DNA of 64,000 bases, taken from assembly GCA_942159475.1 (NCBI GenBank), contig OW804097.1, positions 2,211,357 to 2,275,356 on the forward strand. The letters are read 5' to 3'. Shown here one piece after another: positions 50,601 through 58,532 of the stretch. Each line of letters opens with the position of its first letter. Position 1 is the stretch's first letter. The notes beneath the pieces were generated by a model that ran no database searches, was not told where the DNA came from, and saw only the letters and a program-made list of their open reading frames with translations. The position numbers and the translations under genes were made by a program. This DNA is from Sthenelais limicola. Taxonomy: Eukaryota; Annelida; Polychaeta; Phyllodocida; Sigalionidae.

Positions 50601-53600
50601 AGAGTGAGGGGGATGTTCTACAGTATTGTGTAGTTATAATAAGCCATACAGTGAGTGACCGTTATGTTACAGTAAAGAGTGAGGGGGATGTTCTACAGTA
50701 TAGTTTAGTTATAATAAGCCATACAGTGAATGACCGTTATATTACAGTAAAGAGTGAAGGGGATGTTCTACAGTATTGTGTAGTTATAATAAGCCATACA
50801 GTGAGTGACCGTTATGTTACAGTAAAGAGTGAGGGGGATGTTCTACAGTATTGTGTAGTTATAATAAGCCATACAGTGAATGACCGTTATATTACAGTAA
50901 AGAGTGAGGGGGATGTTCTACAGTATTGTGTAGTTATAATAAGCCATACAGTGAGTGACCGTTATGTTACAGTAAAGAGTGAGGGGGATGTTCTACAGTA
51001 TAGATTAGTTATAATAAGCCATACAGTGAGTGACCGTTATATTACAGTAAAGAGTGAGGGGGATGTTCTACAGTATAGATTAGTTATAATAAGCCATACA
51101 GTGAGTGACCGTTATATTACAGTAAAGAGTGAGGGGGATGTTCTACAGCATTGTTTAGTTATAATAAGCCATACAGTGAGTGACCGTTATATTACAGTAA
51201 AGAGTGAGGGGGATGTTCTACAGTATTCTTTAGTTATAATAAGCCATACAGTGAGTAACCGTTATAATACAGTAAAGAGTGAGGGGGATGTTCTACTGTA
51301 TTGTGTAGTTATAATAAGCCATACAGTGAATGACCGTTATATTACAGTAAAGAGTGAGGGGGATGTTCTACTGTATTGTGTAGTTATAATAAGCCATACA
51401 GTGAATGACCGTTATATTACAGTAAAGAGTGAGGGGGATGTTCTACAGTTAGTTATAATAAGCCATACAGTGAGTGACCGTTATGTTACAGTAAAGAGTG
51501 AGGGGGGTGTTCTACAGTATTGTTTAGTTATAATAAGCCATACAGTGAATGACCGTTATATTACAGTAAAGAGTGAGGTGGATGTTCTACAGTATTGTGT
51601 AGTTATAATAAGCCATACAGTGAGTGACCGTTATATTACAGTAAAGAGTGAGGGGGATGTTCTACAGTATAGTTTAGCTATAATAAGCCATACAGTGAGT
51701 GACCGTTATATTACAGTAAAGAGTGAGGGGGATGTTCTACAGTATAGTGTAGTTATAATAAGCCATACAGTGAATGACTGTTATATTACAGTAAAGAGTG
51801 AGGGGGATGTTCTACAGTATTGTTTAGTTATAATAAGCCATACAGTGAGTGACCGTTATATTACAGTAAAGAGTGAGGGGGATGTTCTACAGTATAGTTT
51901 AGTTATAATAAGCCATACAGTGAGTGACCGTTATATTACAGTAAAGAGTGAGGGGCATGTTCTACAGTGTAGTGTAGTTATAATAAGCCATACAGTGAGT
52001 GACCGTTATATTACAGTAAAGAGTGAGGTGGATGTTCTACAGTATTGTGTAGTTATAATAAGCCATACAGTGAATGACCGTTATATTACAGTAAAGAGTG
52101 AGGGGGATGTTCTACAGTATTGTGTAGTTATAATAAGCCATACAGTGAGTGACCGTTATGTTACAGTAAAGAGTGAGGGGGATGTTCTACAGTATTGTTT
52201 AGTTATTTATAATAAGACATACAGTGAATGACTGTTATATTACAGTAAAGAGTGAGGGGGATGTTCTACAGTATAGTGTAGTTATAATAAGCCATACAGT
52301 GAATGACTGTTATGTTACAGTAAAGAGTGAGGGGGATGTTCTACAGTATTGTGTAGTTATAATAAGCCATACAGTGAGTGACCGTTATATTACAGTAAAG
52401 AGTGAGGTGGATGTTCTACAGTATTGTGTAGTTATAATAAGACATACAGTGAGTGACCGTTATATTACAGTAAAGAGTGAGGGGGATGTTCTACAGTATT
52501 GTGTAGTTATAATAAGCCATACAGTGAGTGACCGTTATATTACAGTAAAGAGTGAGGGGGATGTTCTACAGTATAGTTTAGTTATAATAAGCCATACAGT
52601 GAGTGACCGTTATATTACAGTAAAGAGTGAGGGGGATGTTCTACAGTATTGTGTAGTTATAATAAGCCATACAGTGAGTGACCGTTATATTACAGTAAAG
52701 AGTGAGGGGCATGTTCTACAGTATAGTTTAGTTATAATAAGCCATACAGTGAGTGACCGTTATAATACAGTAAAGAGTGAGGGGGATGTTCTACAGTATA
52801 GTTTAGTTATAATAAGCCATACAGTGAGTGACCGTTATAATACAGTAAAGAGTGAGGGGGATGTTCTACAGTATAGTTTAGTTATAATAAGCCATACAGT
52901 GAATGACCGTTATGTTACAGTAAAGAGTGAGGGGGATGTTCTACAGTATTGTTTAGTTATAATAAGCCATACAGTGAGTGACCGTTATATTACAGTAAAG
53001 AGTGAGGGGGATGTTCTACAGTATTGTGTAGTTATAATAAGCCATACAGTGAGTGACCGTTATATTACAGTAAAGAGTGAGGGGGATGTTCTATAGTATA
53101 GTTATAATAAGCCATACAGTGAGTGACCGTTATATTACAGTAAAGAGTGAGGGGGATGTTCTACAGTATTGTGTAGTTATAATAAGCCATACAGTGAATG
53201 ACCGTTATATTACAGTAAAGAGTGAGGGGGATGTTCTACAGTATAGTGTAGTTATAATAAGCCATACAGTGAGTGACCGTTATATTACAGTAAAGAGTGA
53301 GGGGGATGGAGAGTTCTGGATGACAACCAAGGACTACATGAAGAGCTTCACATCCACCACCATCTGTAACTTCACACCAGATGCTGATGGGGACGGGGAC
53401 GCAGACCAGCTGGGTGAGTCCTACATCATCATTGCATTATATTCATATTATGTCATGTTTTGACTTTTTTAGGCTCATAGGCATATTGAGATGGATATTT
53501 ACAGTATATATTACCCAGACCACCAATTTGATAAAGATAACTGCACCACTATGATTTGTAAAGCACATGATCAAAGTTAAGTTATGAACGTTTCCCACAA

Positions 53601-56600
53601 ATATTGGCAGTCGGTAGCAATATATATAGCATGCAAAAGTCTTTGTTTGGATCAATTTTTTTATGATCTATCTACATCTATAGTCTATATTTCTATTCAC
53701 TGCTATATTCTCCTTACATGACATACAGACAAGGAACATCTAATAAGGGGAAAATGGACTGATGAAGAGTTGGGAGATTTTGAAACCCGGCTGTACGCAC
53801 AGAAGTTTGTCTTTGAGATTCCAAAATGTGAGTATAAAAATAACAACTCAATCATTTTAGTCATATATAAAGGTGTAGTTATGGCTACATTCTCAGAGGC
53901 ATATTTTAAGGAGATCATGTGAAGGTCTATACTCACCCCTTGTAGCCATTTAAACATATATGGGTCAAATTTTCCGAAAACTGTACAATTGACAGCTGTA
54001 CACATTTAGTAAATTCTGCTTAATTAGGCTGCGGTTTGGTCTATACTAGGTAAATTCAAGTAAATTAAATTTTGGCATTGCATTCATTCTATCATTTTTA
54101 ATTAGGTTGAACTGTATTTTGTATAATTTGTTTAATTTTGTACTGAAATTGAGATTATTTGAAAGAATTGGTGAAAGTGAATTGTACATTTTCTGGCGAC
54201 TTCCCCCATAACACATTATGAGATTATTGAGGTTTTATGACAATTACAGGACATCAAATTGGATGTGGTTCAGCCTCCTTTGTTCCTTCCCTTCTTAAGT
54301 TATACTGGAAACAAATTTATCACACATGTTTATGAAATATGTTCTTCTGTAATTCCTGCAGCTGGTGGTGAGGGCGTGCCTGTTGTGATCCAGCTGATAC
54401 AGCAACTAGAGAACCGCAACTCTCGGGACTTCCTCGGCCTCAGGGCAGACCTTTTTAAGGTAGAGTTATTTCCTTAATTAAAGAAATATGATTGCTCACA
54501 TAGTATGCTTTCCTCAGTGCTACATCACGAGGGCAACCTGAGGTATAGAAAGGTCCACACCAAGAAGCTAATTTGTAGGGGGAAATACAGAGAAGTCCCA
54601 TTTGATGCATCCTGTCCACAATAAGGCATACACTAGAAGGCATAGTGCATTGTCTGATTGGATTTGAAAACTCTTTATTTGCCAATTACCATTGAGAGAA
54701 ATTGACTTACAGTGGACAGATGTACTAGTAACTACTAGTGCCCCCCCCCCCCAAAAAAAAAATAAAAATAAGTGTGTTTCCGATTTACGCCCCCCCCCCC
54801 CACTACCTAGAAAAACTTTCTCCCACTTAAAAACCAAACCTGATTTTTTTTTACCATACTTTTACCATCTTTTTTTTTACCATACTTTTTTTGGATTTTT
54901 TGACAAAAAAAAGCTAATAAAAGCAGTAATAATAATAAAAACAAGTTTTCCTTACTGTCAAATAACACATTTCCCTTGTTTAAAACAACTATTGTTATAA
55001 AATAGACATTTTTCTCAGTGCCTGGGAGGTGGTTTCCTAATTTAAACAAAAAAAAGTTACGACCCCTGCCCTACCTAGTTTTCAGCCAGATAAAACGGAA
55101 ACACACCTATTTTTTTTTGCCTAGTGTCAATACGAGTACATAGATTAAGTAGATAACAATTCAGGCAGATGTAAATAACTTTAAGGAGAATATCTATATT
55201 AACAGTGATGTATTAAATGGTTACATCTTTATATTTCCTAGATTGATGCAGATGTATCCAACAACAAGGATGGGCCATGTATGTTACTGTGTGAGATGTT
55301 TAATGATGAAGTATACTGCCTTGTATTTCCTAGATTGATGCAGATGTATCCAACAACAAAGATGGGCCATGTATGTTACTGTGTGAGATGTTTAATGACG
55401 AAGTATACTGCCTTGTATTTCCTAGATTGATGCTGATGTATCCAACAACAAAGATGGGCCATGTATGTTACTCTGTGAGGTGACAAACCAAACAACGTTC
55501 ATGATAGCTGAGAGTGTGACGTACCGCTACATGCATCTACTGCCTGGTAAATACATGGTGCTTCCACACTACATCAAGGGTAAGGGAGCACAGAGAGAGT
55601 TCATCACCAGGATATTCTGTCCCATCAATCTCAAAGTCAAGTAAGTACTCAAAAATTATGTCTGTTCTGTTGCGTTTCCGGTGTAGGAATCCCTCGGTGC
55701 TACACTGCGCTCCTCGGTGCTACACTGCGCTACACACCTTGGGATTCCTCCTGCCTTCAACTCAGTAAAGAACAATCACACAGACAGAATTAAGGTTCAT
55801 TCAAGATTTATTTGACCTCCTAGGAGTTTGACCATTTTCAAACTTATAGTATATTTCAAACTTATAGTATATGAACAGGTCGAGTATGGTACTACTGTGT
55901 TTACAGCATGACGTTCCCTCTGACATTGCATCAAATGATGGCTGTCACAAAATGCAATGCATCATTGAAACTTGCGTAACCCTTGACTACTTTCAAAGTA
56001 TTTAATGAAAACATATGAAGATAAATGGGTCATCTGTTTCTTCCCTAGGGAGGAATGAAACATATTTCTTCCTGCTTGCTAGCATATAACATAAGTCTAA
56101 GGACACTCTGTTCCTGATGTGAATTAATAAACACATGCTCCTCTGGTTGCAGTGTAATCAATGAGCGGCGGTGCTTCATGGACACAGTGAATGATGGCAC
56201 ATGGCAGGATCCCAGCAACAATAAGTTAGTCACAATGCGTAAGTAACCAGGCTTGGTATATTCTGTGTGGGGCTTTTAGGGTGTATAACAAGTACTGTTC
56301 AGTGCTTTCAGGGTATATAACCAGTACTGTGTGGGGCTTTCAGGGAGTGCATCGGTTGTACATCTTTATCTTAAATTTAGTGCAAGAACATACTGCTCTA
56401 GCAACCTTCTAACTAAATTATTTACTAAAGAGGATGCTGAAAGACTAAGTTTGTCCACAACAGATGTATTTTCACCCTCTTTGTTCTGGTTACAGCTTTG
56501 TGTCAGACGTTCTACGGCCAGTGGGTGAGCGGGAGTAATGCAGGAGGACAAATAGGACATAAGTCTCACCACACCAACCCCCAGTACCACTTCACTGTCA

Positions 56601-58532
56601 CAGGTGGGCTCTCATTTATACAAAACGTATTCAATATTGTCATTGGGCAGGTAACTATTCTCAGACAATTTATGATCTAAAGTATGATCTTAAGTATGCC
56701 ATTGCAAGTATTCCTTCAAGGTTTTACACTATTGACACATTTTGTATGACCTCTGTGTATGACCTCTTTATATGAACTCTGTGTATGACCTCTGTGTATG
56801 ACCTCTCTATATGACCTCTGTGTATGACCTCTTTATGTGACCTCTGTATGTGACCTCTGTGTATGACCTCTGTACATGACCCCTGTGTATGACCCCTGTA
56901 TATGACCTCTGTATATGACTTCTGTATATGACCTCTGTATATGACCTCTGTGTATGACCTTATGTATGACCTCTGTATGTGACTGTATGTGATTACAGGA
57001 AAAGGTGCCAAAGGTGGCCAGCTAGCCAAGGTGACCTTGGTACAGGAGGACGCTAATGCCCTGGCTATAGGCTTCATGCTCATGGACGTGAGTACAACTA
57101 TTCTCTTCCTCTTGTCATTCTGGTTAGACAAACTTTACTTTTAAATGAGTGAGCAGCAGTGTGATGTATGTGTGTTCCAATAGGGCAGGAATGGTTCAAC
57201 AGTTTACATTATCAGATAATTCACCTCCTCCTACATTAAGCACTAATCCGGCGTAAATTAAAATGTGCCAATGACAACACATTGTTCTAATTACAATAAT
57301 GTGCATCATTACAGGTGAGCCAGGGTGCCCAGGTGCCGATGACGTATGAGTGGATAGTGATGAACAAGAAGCAGCATTGTGTGAAGGATGTGACTGGTGC
57401 TGACATCAAGTTTGTCATGGGTGGAGAGGTGAGCAGTGTGTACAAGCTGCCCCCGGGCAAATACATGCTCATCATATTCACTGACAAACCCAACGACCCC
57501 CGCAAGTACTTCCTCCAACTCAACTCACAAACACCTGTCAAAGTCAAGTAAGTCTTATCATTTATTTATTTTATACAAAATACCATAGTTAGACATACCA
57601 AATACAATAGTTAGACATACCAAATACAATAGTTAGACATACCAAATACAATAGTTAGACATACCAAATACCATAGTTAGACATACCAAATACAATAGTT
57701 AGACATACCAAATACAATAGTTAGACATACCAAATACAATAGTTAGACATACCAAATACAATAGTTAGACATACCAAATACCATAGTTAGACATACCAAA
57801 TACCATAGTTAGACATACCAAATACCATAGTTAGACTCTTCTAAAGACAGTTAACACAAAGGTAACAAAGCAAAGGAGTTATAAGAAATACGTTTGAGGC
57901 CGATGATTTAGGAACAAATGAGTTATTGTGAATTACCTATTGGCATTTAACCCACTTGCTTACTATGTTCTAATTTAGTTCTTCTGTATTTATTATTTCA
58001 CTTGTATATAATAATATGATAGGATGTAAGGAGGCTGGTTTCTGACTTTCTGTACACAATGTCCGCAAGATTTTTTAGACCAGGGATGTCATGAGAAGCC
58101 ACAGGCTTAGAGTGACATCCCTGGTCAAAAAAACCAAACCGAGTGGGCATCGTATATGGTAAGTCAGAAACTAACTGAGTTACATCCTATTTTTGTACCA
58201 CAATCTTGTAAAATAAAATGAAGAAACAAATTATTTATTTACCTCGCTTTGCTCCGGTGACCCACCATATTGATTTTTGATACCAAAACGCTAGACAAGC
58301 GTATTATATTACTGATTGGCTAATCAACAACGGCACAGGCGGCATATGACATCACAAATAGGCGTGATGTCATGAGTGAGCACAACGTTAACCAAAAAGG
58401 TTCGCACATGGATCCATTTGACAAAACACAATAGCATGTATCCACCCATTTATAGCATCTACAACCTCGGATCATGGTAAAATACAATGATATTTTACTT
58501 TTTGTTACAGAGAATACAATGTGTGTAAGTGA
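17095..58532 (+). CDS. Atypical calpain (C2 family cysteine protease), 16 coding exons, 816 residues
   Basis: Calpains are intracellular Ca2+-regulated cysteine proteases that make limited cuts in target proteins. The spliced frame (2451 nt) has an N-terminal MGCGSS suited to N-myristoylation at Gly2 and palmitoylation at Cys3, and an acidic, probably unstructured region to about residue 190. The protease core follows, with QGRVGTCYF (Cys248), GNHAYSV (His403) and RIRNPWG (Asn427). The Cys-His and His-Asn spacings of 155 and 24 are normal for the family. Two C2-like (C2L/CBSW) domains follow, about 500-660 and 667-812. The tail EYNVCK has no penta-EF-hand domain, so this is a non-classical calpain whose tandem C2L layout resembles CAPN10 or CAPN7; true orthology is untested. 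All 15 introns are GT-AG and all phases agree. Exons are listed separately. Membrane attachment is inferred from the N-terminus only. Confidence 0.88.
17830..17905 (+). mobile_element. tRNA-like SINE fragment in intron 1
   Basis: Contains a B-box-like GGTTCAAATCC (17845-17855) in AGAGTCCCGGTTCAAATCCC; no good A box remains. It lies just before a MITE copy. Confidence 0.3.
17910..18150 (-). mobile_element. MITE family 1, copy D (intron 1)
   Basis: Complete element in inverse orientation: TGGGACAGATTTTCAGAAAA at one end and TTTTCTGAAAATCTGACCCA at the other, flanked by ATATA on both sides, so the target duplication is TA-rich. Confidence 0.8.
18250..18400 (+). CDS. Calpain exon 2: entry to protease domain
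   Basis: Residues 172-222. It carries the linker and the start of the core (PPGELWVDEEFSLEVALQG), then ends RRPK. Acceptor CTTACAG, donor AAG|GTGAGC, phase 0. Confidence 0.85.
18519..18700 (+). repeat. Tandem copies of the exon 3 acceptor and exon start
   Basis: AGTGGTGTTTGCAG plus the first about 45 bases of exon 3 occur three times with an 83-bp period. Acceptor AG ends at 18534, 18617 and 18700; only the last leads to a full exon. The two upstream copies read into a stop codon, so their use would truncate the protein. Confidence 0.9.
18701..18832 (+). CDS. Calpain exon 3: catalytic cysteine
   Basis: Residues 223-266. FDIEQGRVGTCYFLSVLQSM contains the oxyanion-hole Gln and the nucleophile Cys248. 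Phase 0 at both ends. Confidence 0.9.
19120..19316 (+). CDS. Calpain exon 4: protease core
   Basis: Residues 267-331 plus two bases. The block GVFHCRFWRFGHWEDVFIDD, then PNTYWGAHNKDPNHLWVALM, matches the calpain core (FRFWQ.G.W..V.iDD.LP; WVaLlEKAyAK). Donor CCAA|GTGAGT. Confidence 0.9.
19284..19735 (+). repeat. 69-bp tandem copies of the exon 4 3' end with its donor, 7 copies
   Basis: CTGGGTAGC(T/C)CTCATGGAGAAG, then the donor AA|GTGAGTT and the first intron bases, recur at 19284 (the real exon), 19353, 19422, 19491, 19560, 19629 and 19698. The six downstream copies are in intron 4 and keep the GTGAGT donor. Reading on from exon 4 meets a TGA at once, so using a later donor would end translation. 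Confidence 0.92.
19880..20010 (-). mobile_element. tRNA-derived SINE-like element, intron 4
   Basis: On the minus strand CAACCTCAGTGGTCTAGTTC is A-box-like, and GCAGTTCCATTCCCAGTTGA, about 35 bp on, is B-box-like. Confidence 0.45.
20255..20452 (+). mobile_element. Probable retroposon 3' end with (TCTAA)n tail
   Basis: The segment ends in GTCAAATAAAAAAG then repeated TCTAA (20431-20450), like the tail of a LINE or SINE. No coding part is recognised. Confidence 0.35.
20508..20596 (+). repeat. Duplicate of the exon 5 acceptor and exon start
   Basis: AACTAACTGCT(A/C)CTGTTTATCCCCAG plus the first about 27 exon bases (TTCCACGGGTCCTACCAGGG) occur twice, 64 bp apart: acceptors at 20532 and 20596. 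Using the upstream one adds 64 nt and shifts the frame. Confidence 0.88.
20597..20774 (+). CDS. Calpain exon 5: protease core
   Basis: Residues 332-391. FHGSYQGCWSGNTSYAFITM and TGGMSEF match the calpain segment between the two protease subdomains. Donor AAT|GTAAGG, phase 0. Confidence 0.9.
20900..20962 (+). CDS. Calpain exon 6: catalytic histidine
   Basis: 21 residues (392-412), NGLVGNHAYSVTALCK, with His403. Acceptor TTTGCCCAG, donor AAG|GTGAGT. Confidence 0.9.
20963..21537 (+). other. Intron 6, no feature
   Basis: AT-rich, with a short (ATT/ATG)n microsatellite at about 21411-21440. Nothing else seen. Confidence 0.5.
21538..21679 (+). CDS. Calpain exon 7: catalytic asparagine
   Basis: Residues 413-459 plus one base. 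SLIRIRNPWGSAKGEWTGAW contains Asn427; NDVPDDIKQTLE follows. Donor GAAG|GTGGGA, phase 1. It begins the 31.6-kb intron 7. Confidence 0.9.
24200..26600 (+). repeat. Array segment duplicated 12,110 bp downstream
   Basis: The pattern of variant units (including rare TAAATAGTG and GACACACAG variants and short units) recurs at 36310-38710 with a constant 12,110-bp offset. Example: TACAGTAAAT at 24211 and 36321. Confidence 0.8.
26266..30523 (+). repeat. Higher-order block 1 (4,258 bp)
   Basis: The order of frame-breaking units and rare variants repeats in the next block with a constant 4,258-bp offset, for example CAGTGATCTTTAG at about 28495 and 32753. There are very few base differences. Confidence 0.85.
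30524..34706 (+). repeat. Higher-order block 2 (4,183 bp)
   Basis: Near copy of block 1, lacking exactly one 75-bp unit near its end. The same marker unit (CAGTGATCTTTAG) recurs near 40820 and 45319, so related blocks continue to the right. Confidence 0.85.
36310..38710 (+). repeat. Copy of segment 24200-26600
   Basis: Constant 12,110-bp offset. A private change (CAGTTTAGTG at about 37099) distinguishes it. Confidence 0.8.
53291..53413 (+). CDS. Calpain exon 8: end of protease domain
   Basis: Residues 460-500 plus one base. VKSEGDGEFWMTTKDYMKSF, then TICNFTPDADGDGD, match the calpain DGEFWM..eDF...F..leiCNltPD block. The first 18 bases are shared with every array unit. Donor GCTGG|GTGAGT, phase 1. 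Confidence 0.9.
53729..53827 (+). CDS. Calpain exon 9: start of first C2-like domain
   Basis: Residues 501-533 plus one base. The segment with RGKWTDEELGDFETRLYAQK replaces the usual GxWxxGxTAGG opening of the C2L domain, so this first copy is diverged. Confidence 0.82.
53962..54209 (+). mobile_element. MITE family 1, copy E (intron 9)
   Basis: TGGGTCAAATTTTCCGAAAA to GAATTGTACATTTTCTGGCG; interior motifs as in the other copies; TA on both flanks. Confidence 0.7.
54362..54459 (+). CDS. Calpain exon 10: first C2-like domain
   Basis: Residues 534-566. VPVVIQLIQQLENRNSRDFL is a beta-strand segment typical of C2L. Donor AAG|GTAGAG, phase 0. Confidence 0.82.
54735..55127. mobile_element. Palindromic MITE-like insertion, intron 10
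   Basis: The left edge (CTAGTGC-C/A run, then AAGTGTGTTTCCG) is the inverse of the right edge (CGGAAACACACCTATTTT, GCCTAGTG). Inner blocks with CTACCTAG also repeat. The poly-C and poly-A runs make base-level reading uncertain. Confidence 0.45.
55229..55425 (+). repeat. Two extra copies of the exon 11 acceptor and exon start
   Basis: TTTCCTAG plus the first 54 exon bases plus a short intron-like spacer repeat with a 92-bp period: exon-like starts at 55242, 55334 and 55426 (real). Using an upstream acceptor adds 92 or 184 nt and shifts the frame. Confidence 0.92.
55426..55640 (+). CDS. Calpain exon 11: first C2-like domain, C-terminal part
   Basis: Residues 567-637 plus two bases. LLPGKYMVLPHYIKG matches the conserved C2L PGxYvivPst strand, followed by FITRIFCPINLKV. 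Donor TCAA|GTAAGT. Confidence 0.88.
56153..56238 (+). CDS. Calpain exon 12: linker between C2-like domains
   Basis: Residues 638-666 plus one base, INERRCFMDTVNDGTWQDPS. Donor ATGC|GTAAGT. Confidence 0.82.
56240..56347 (+). repeat. Short direct repeats next to the exon 12 donor
   Basis: About three imperfect copies of a 32-36-bp segment (TGTGTGGGGCTTT, AGGGT.TATAAC.AGTACTGT) start within the first bases of intron 12. Confidence 0.6.
56496..56603 (+). CDS. Calpain exon 13: start of second C2-like domain
   Basis: Residues 667-702 plus one base. GQWVSGSNAGGQIG then NPQYHFTVT is the classical C2L signature (GxWxxGxtAGG...NPQf). Donor ACAG|GTGGGC. Confidence 0.9.
56743..56990 (+). repeat. 13-bp tandem array ending at the exon 14 acceptor
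   Basis: About 19 copies of GTATGACCTCTGT variants. The array stops about 8 bp before the acceptor GATTACAG (56998). Confidence 0.88.
56999..57087 (+). CDS. Calpain exon 14: second C2-like domain
   Basis: Residues 703-732. AKVTLVQEDANALAIGFMLM is a C2L beta segment. Donor GAC|GTGAGT, phase 0. Confidence 0.85.
57315..57547 (+). CDS. Calpain exon 15: second C2-like domain
   Basis: Residues 733-809 plus two bases. KLPPGKYMLIIFTDKPNDPR and KYFLQLNSQTPVKV parallel the exon 11 ending, showing that the two C2L domains are homologous. Donor TCAA|GTAAGT, the same position as exon 11. Confidence 0.9.
57574..57836 (+). repeat. 22-bp tandem array close to the exon 15 donor
   Basis: About 12 copies of ACATACCAAATACAATAGTTAG, starting 26 bp inside intron 15. 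Confidence 0.92.
58019..58190. mobile_element. Palindromic element in intron 15
   Basis: Outer ends ATAGGATGTAA ... TTACATCCTAT are inverse, as are GGTTTCTGACTT/AAGTCAGAAACT and the inner TTTTTTAGACCAGGGATGTC / GACATCCCTGGTCAAAAAAA. About 170 bp, MITE-like. Confidence 0.6.
58191..58510 (+). other. 3' part of intron 15
   Basis: No repeat or exon firmly identified. Acceptor TTTTTGTTACAG at 58510. Confidence 0.4.
58511..58532 (+). CDS. Calpain exon 16: C-terminus and stop
   Basis: One base completes Lys810, then EYNVCK and TGA. The same VKV/VN...NV spacing is seen after the first C2L domain, which supports the join. No EF-hand coding follows before the probable poly(A) site. Confidence 0.75.

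Larger units (their letters stand above)
21902..53308 (+). repeat. 31-kb minisatellite, 75-bp unit, about 418 copies, amplified exon 8 splice acceptor
   Basis: The unit runs GTAGTTATAATAAGCCATAC, AGTGAGTGACCGTTATATTA, CAGTAAAGAGTGAGGGGGAT, GTTCTACAGTATTGT. Its middle, CCGTTATATTACAG then TAAAGAGTGAGGGGGATG, is identical to the real exon 8 acceptor and first 18 exon bases at 53277-53308. The first units (21902-22130) are the most irregular. Linked alternative bases recur (GAGTGACC/GAATGAC(C/T), ATATT/ATGTT/ATAAT, TATTGT/TATAGT, GTAG/TTAG). Most units are exactly 75 bp; occasional 70-, 72-, 73- or 79-bp units break the otherwise open 25-codon frame. The frame is a by-product of unit length, not a separate gene. 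Confidence 0.95.

Noticed and set aside
22128..53096. Long open frames (up to 1116 codons) across the 75-bp array as a repeat protein gene
   Set aside because: The frame is open only because the unit is 25 codons without a stop. The common differences between units are mostly amino-acid changing (N/S, R/C, I/V, C/S, V/L), short units break the frame freely, and the repeat is explained as a copied splice acceptor.
21902..53308. Recursive splicing (ratchet) sites or a CRISPR-like array
   Set aside because: Recursive sites need AG|GT juxtaposed, but the units read CAG|TAAAG. There are no unique spacers between repeats, and the organism is an animal.
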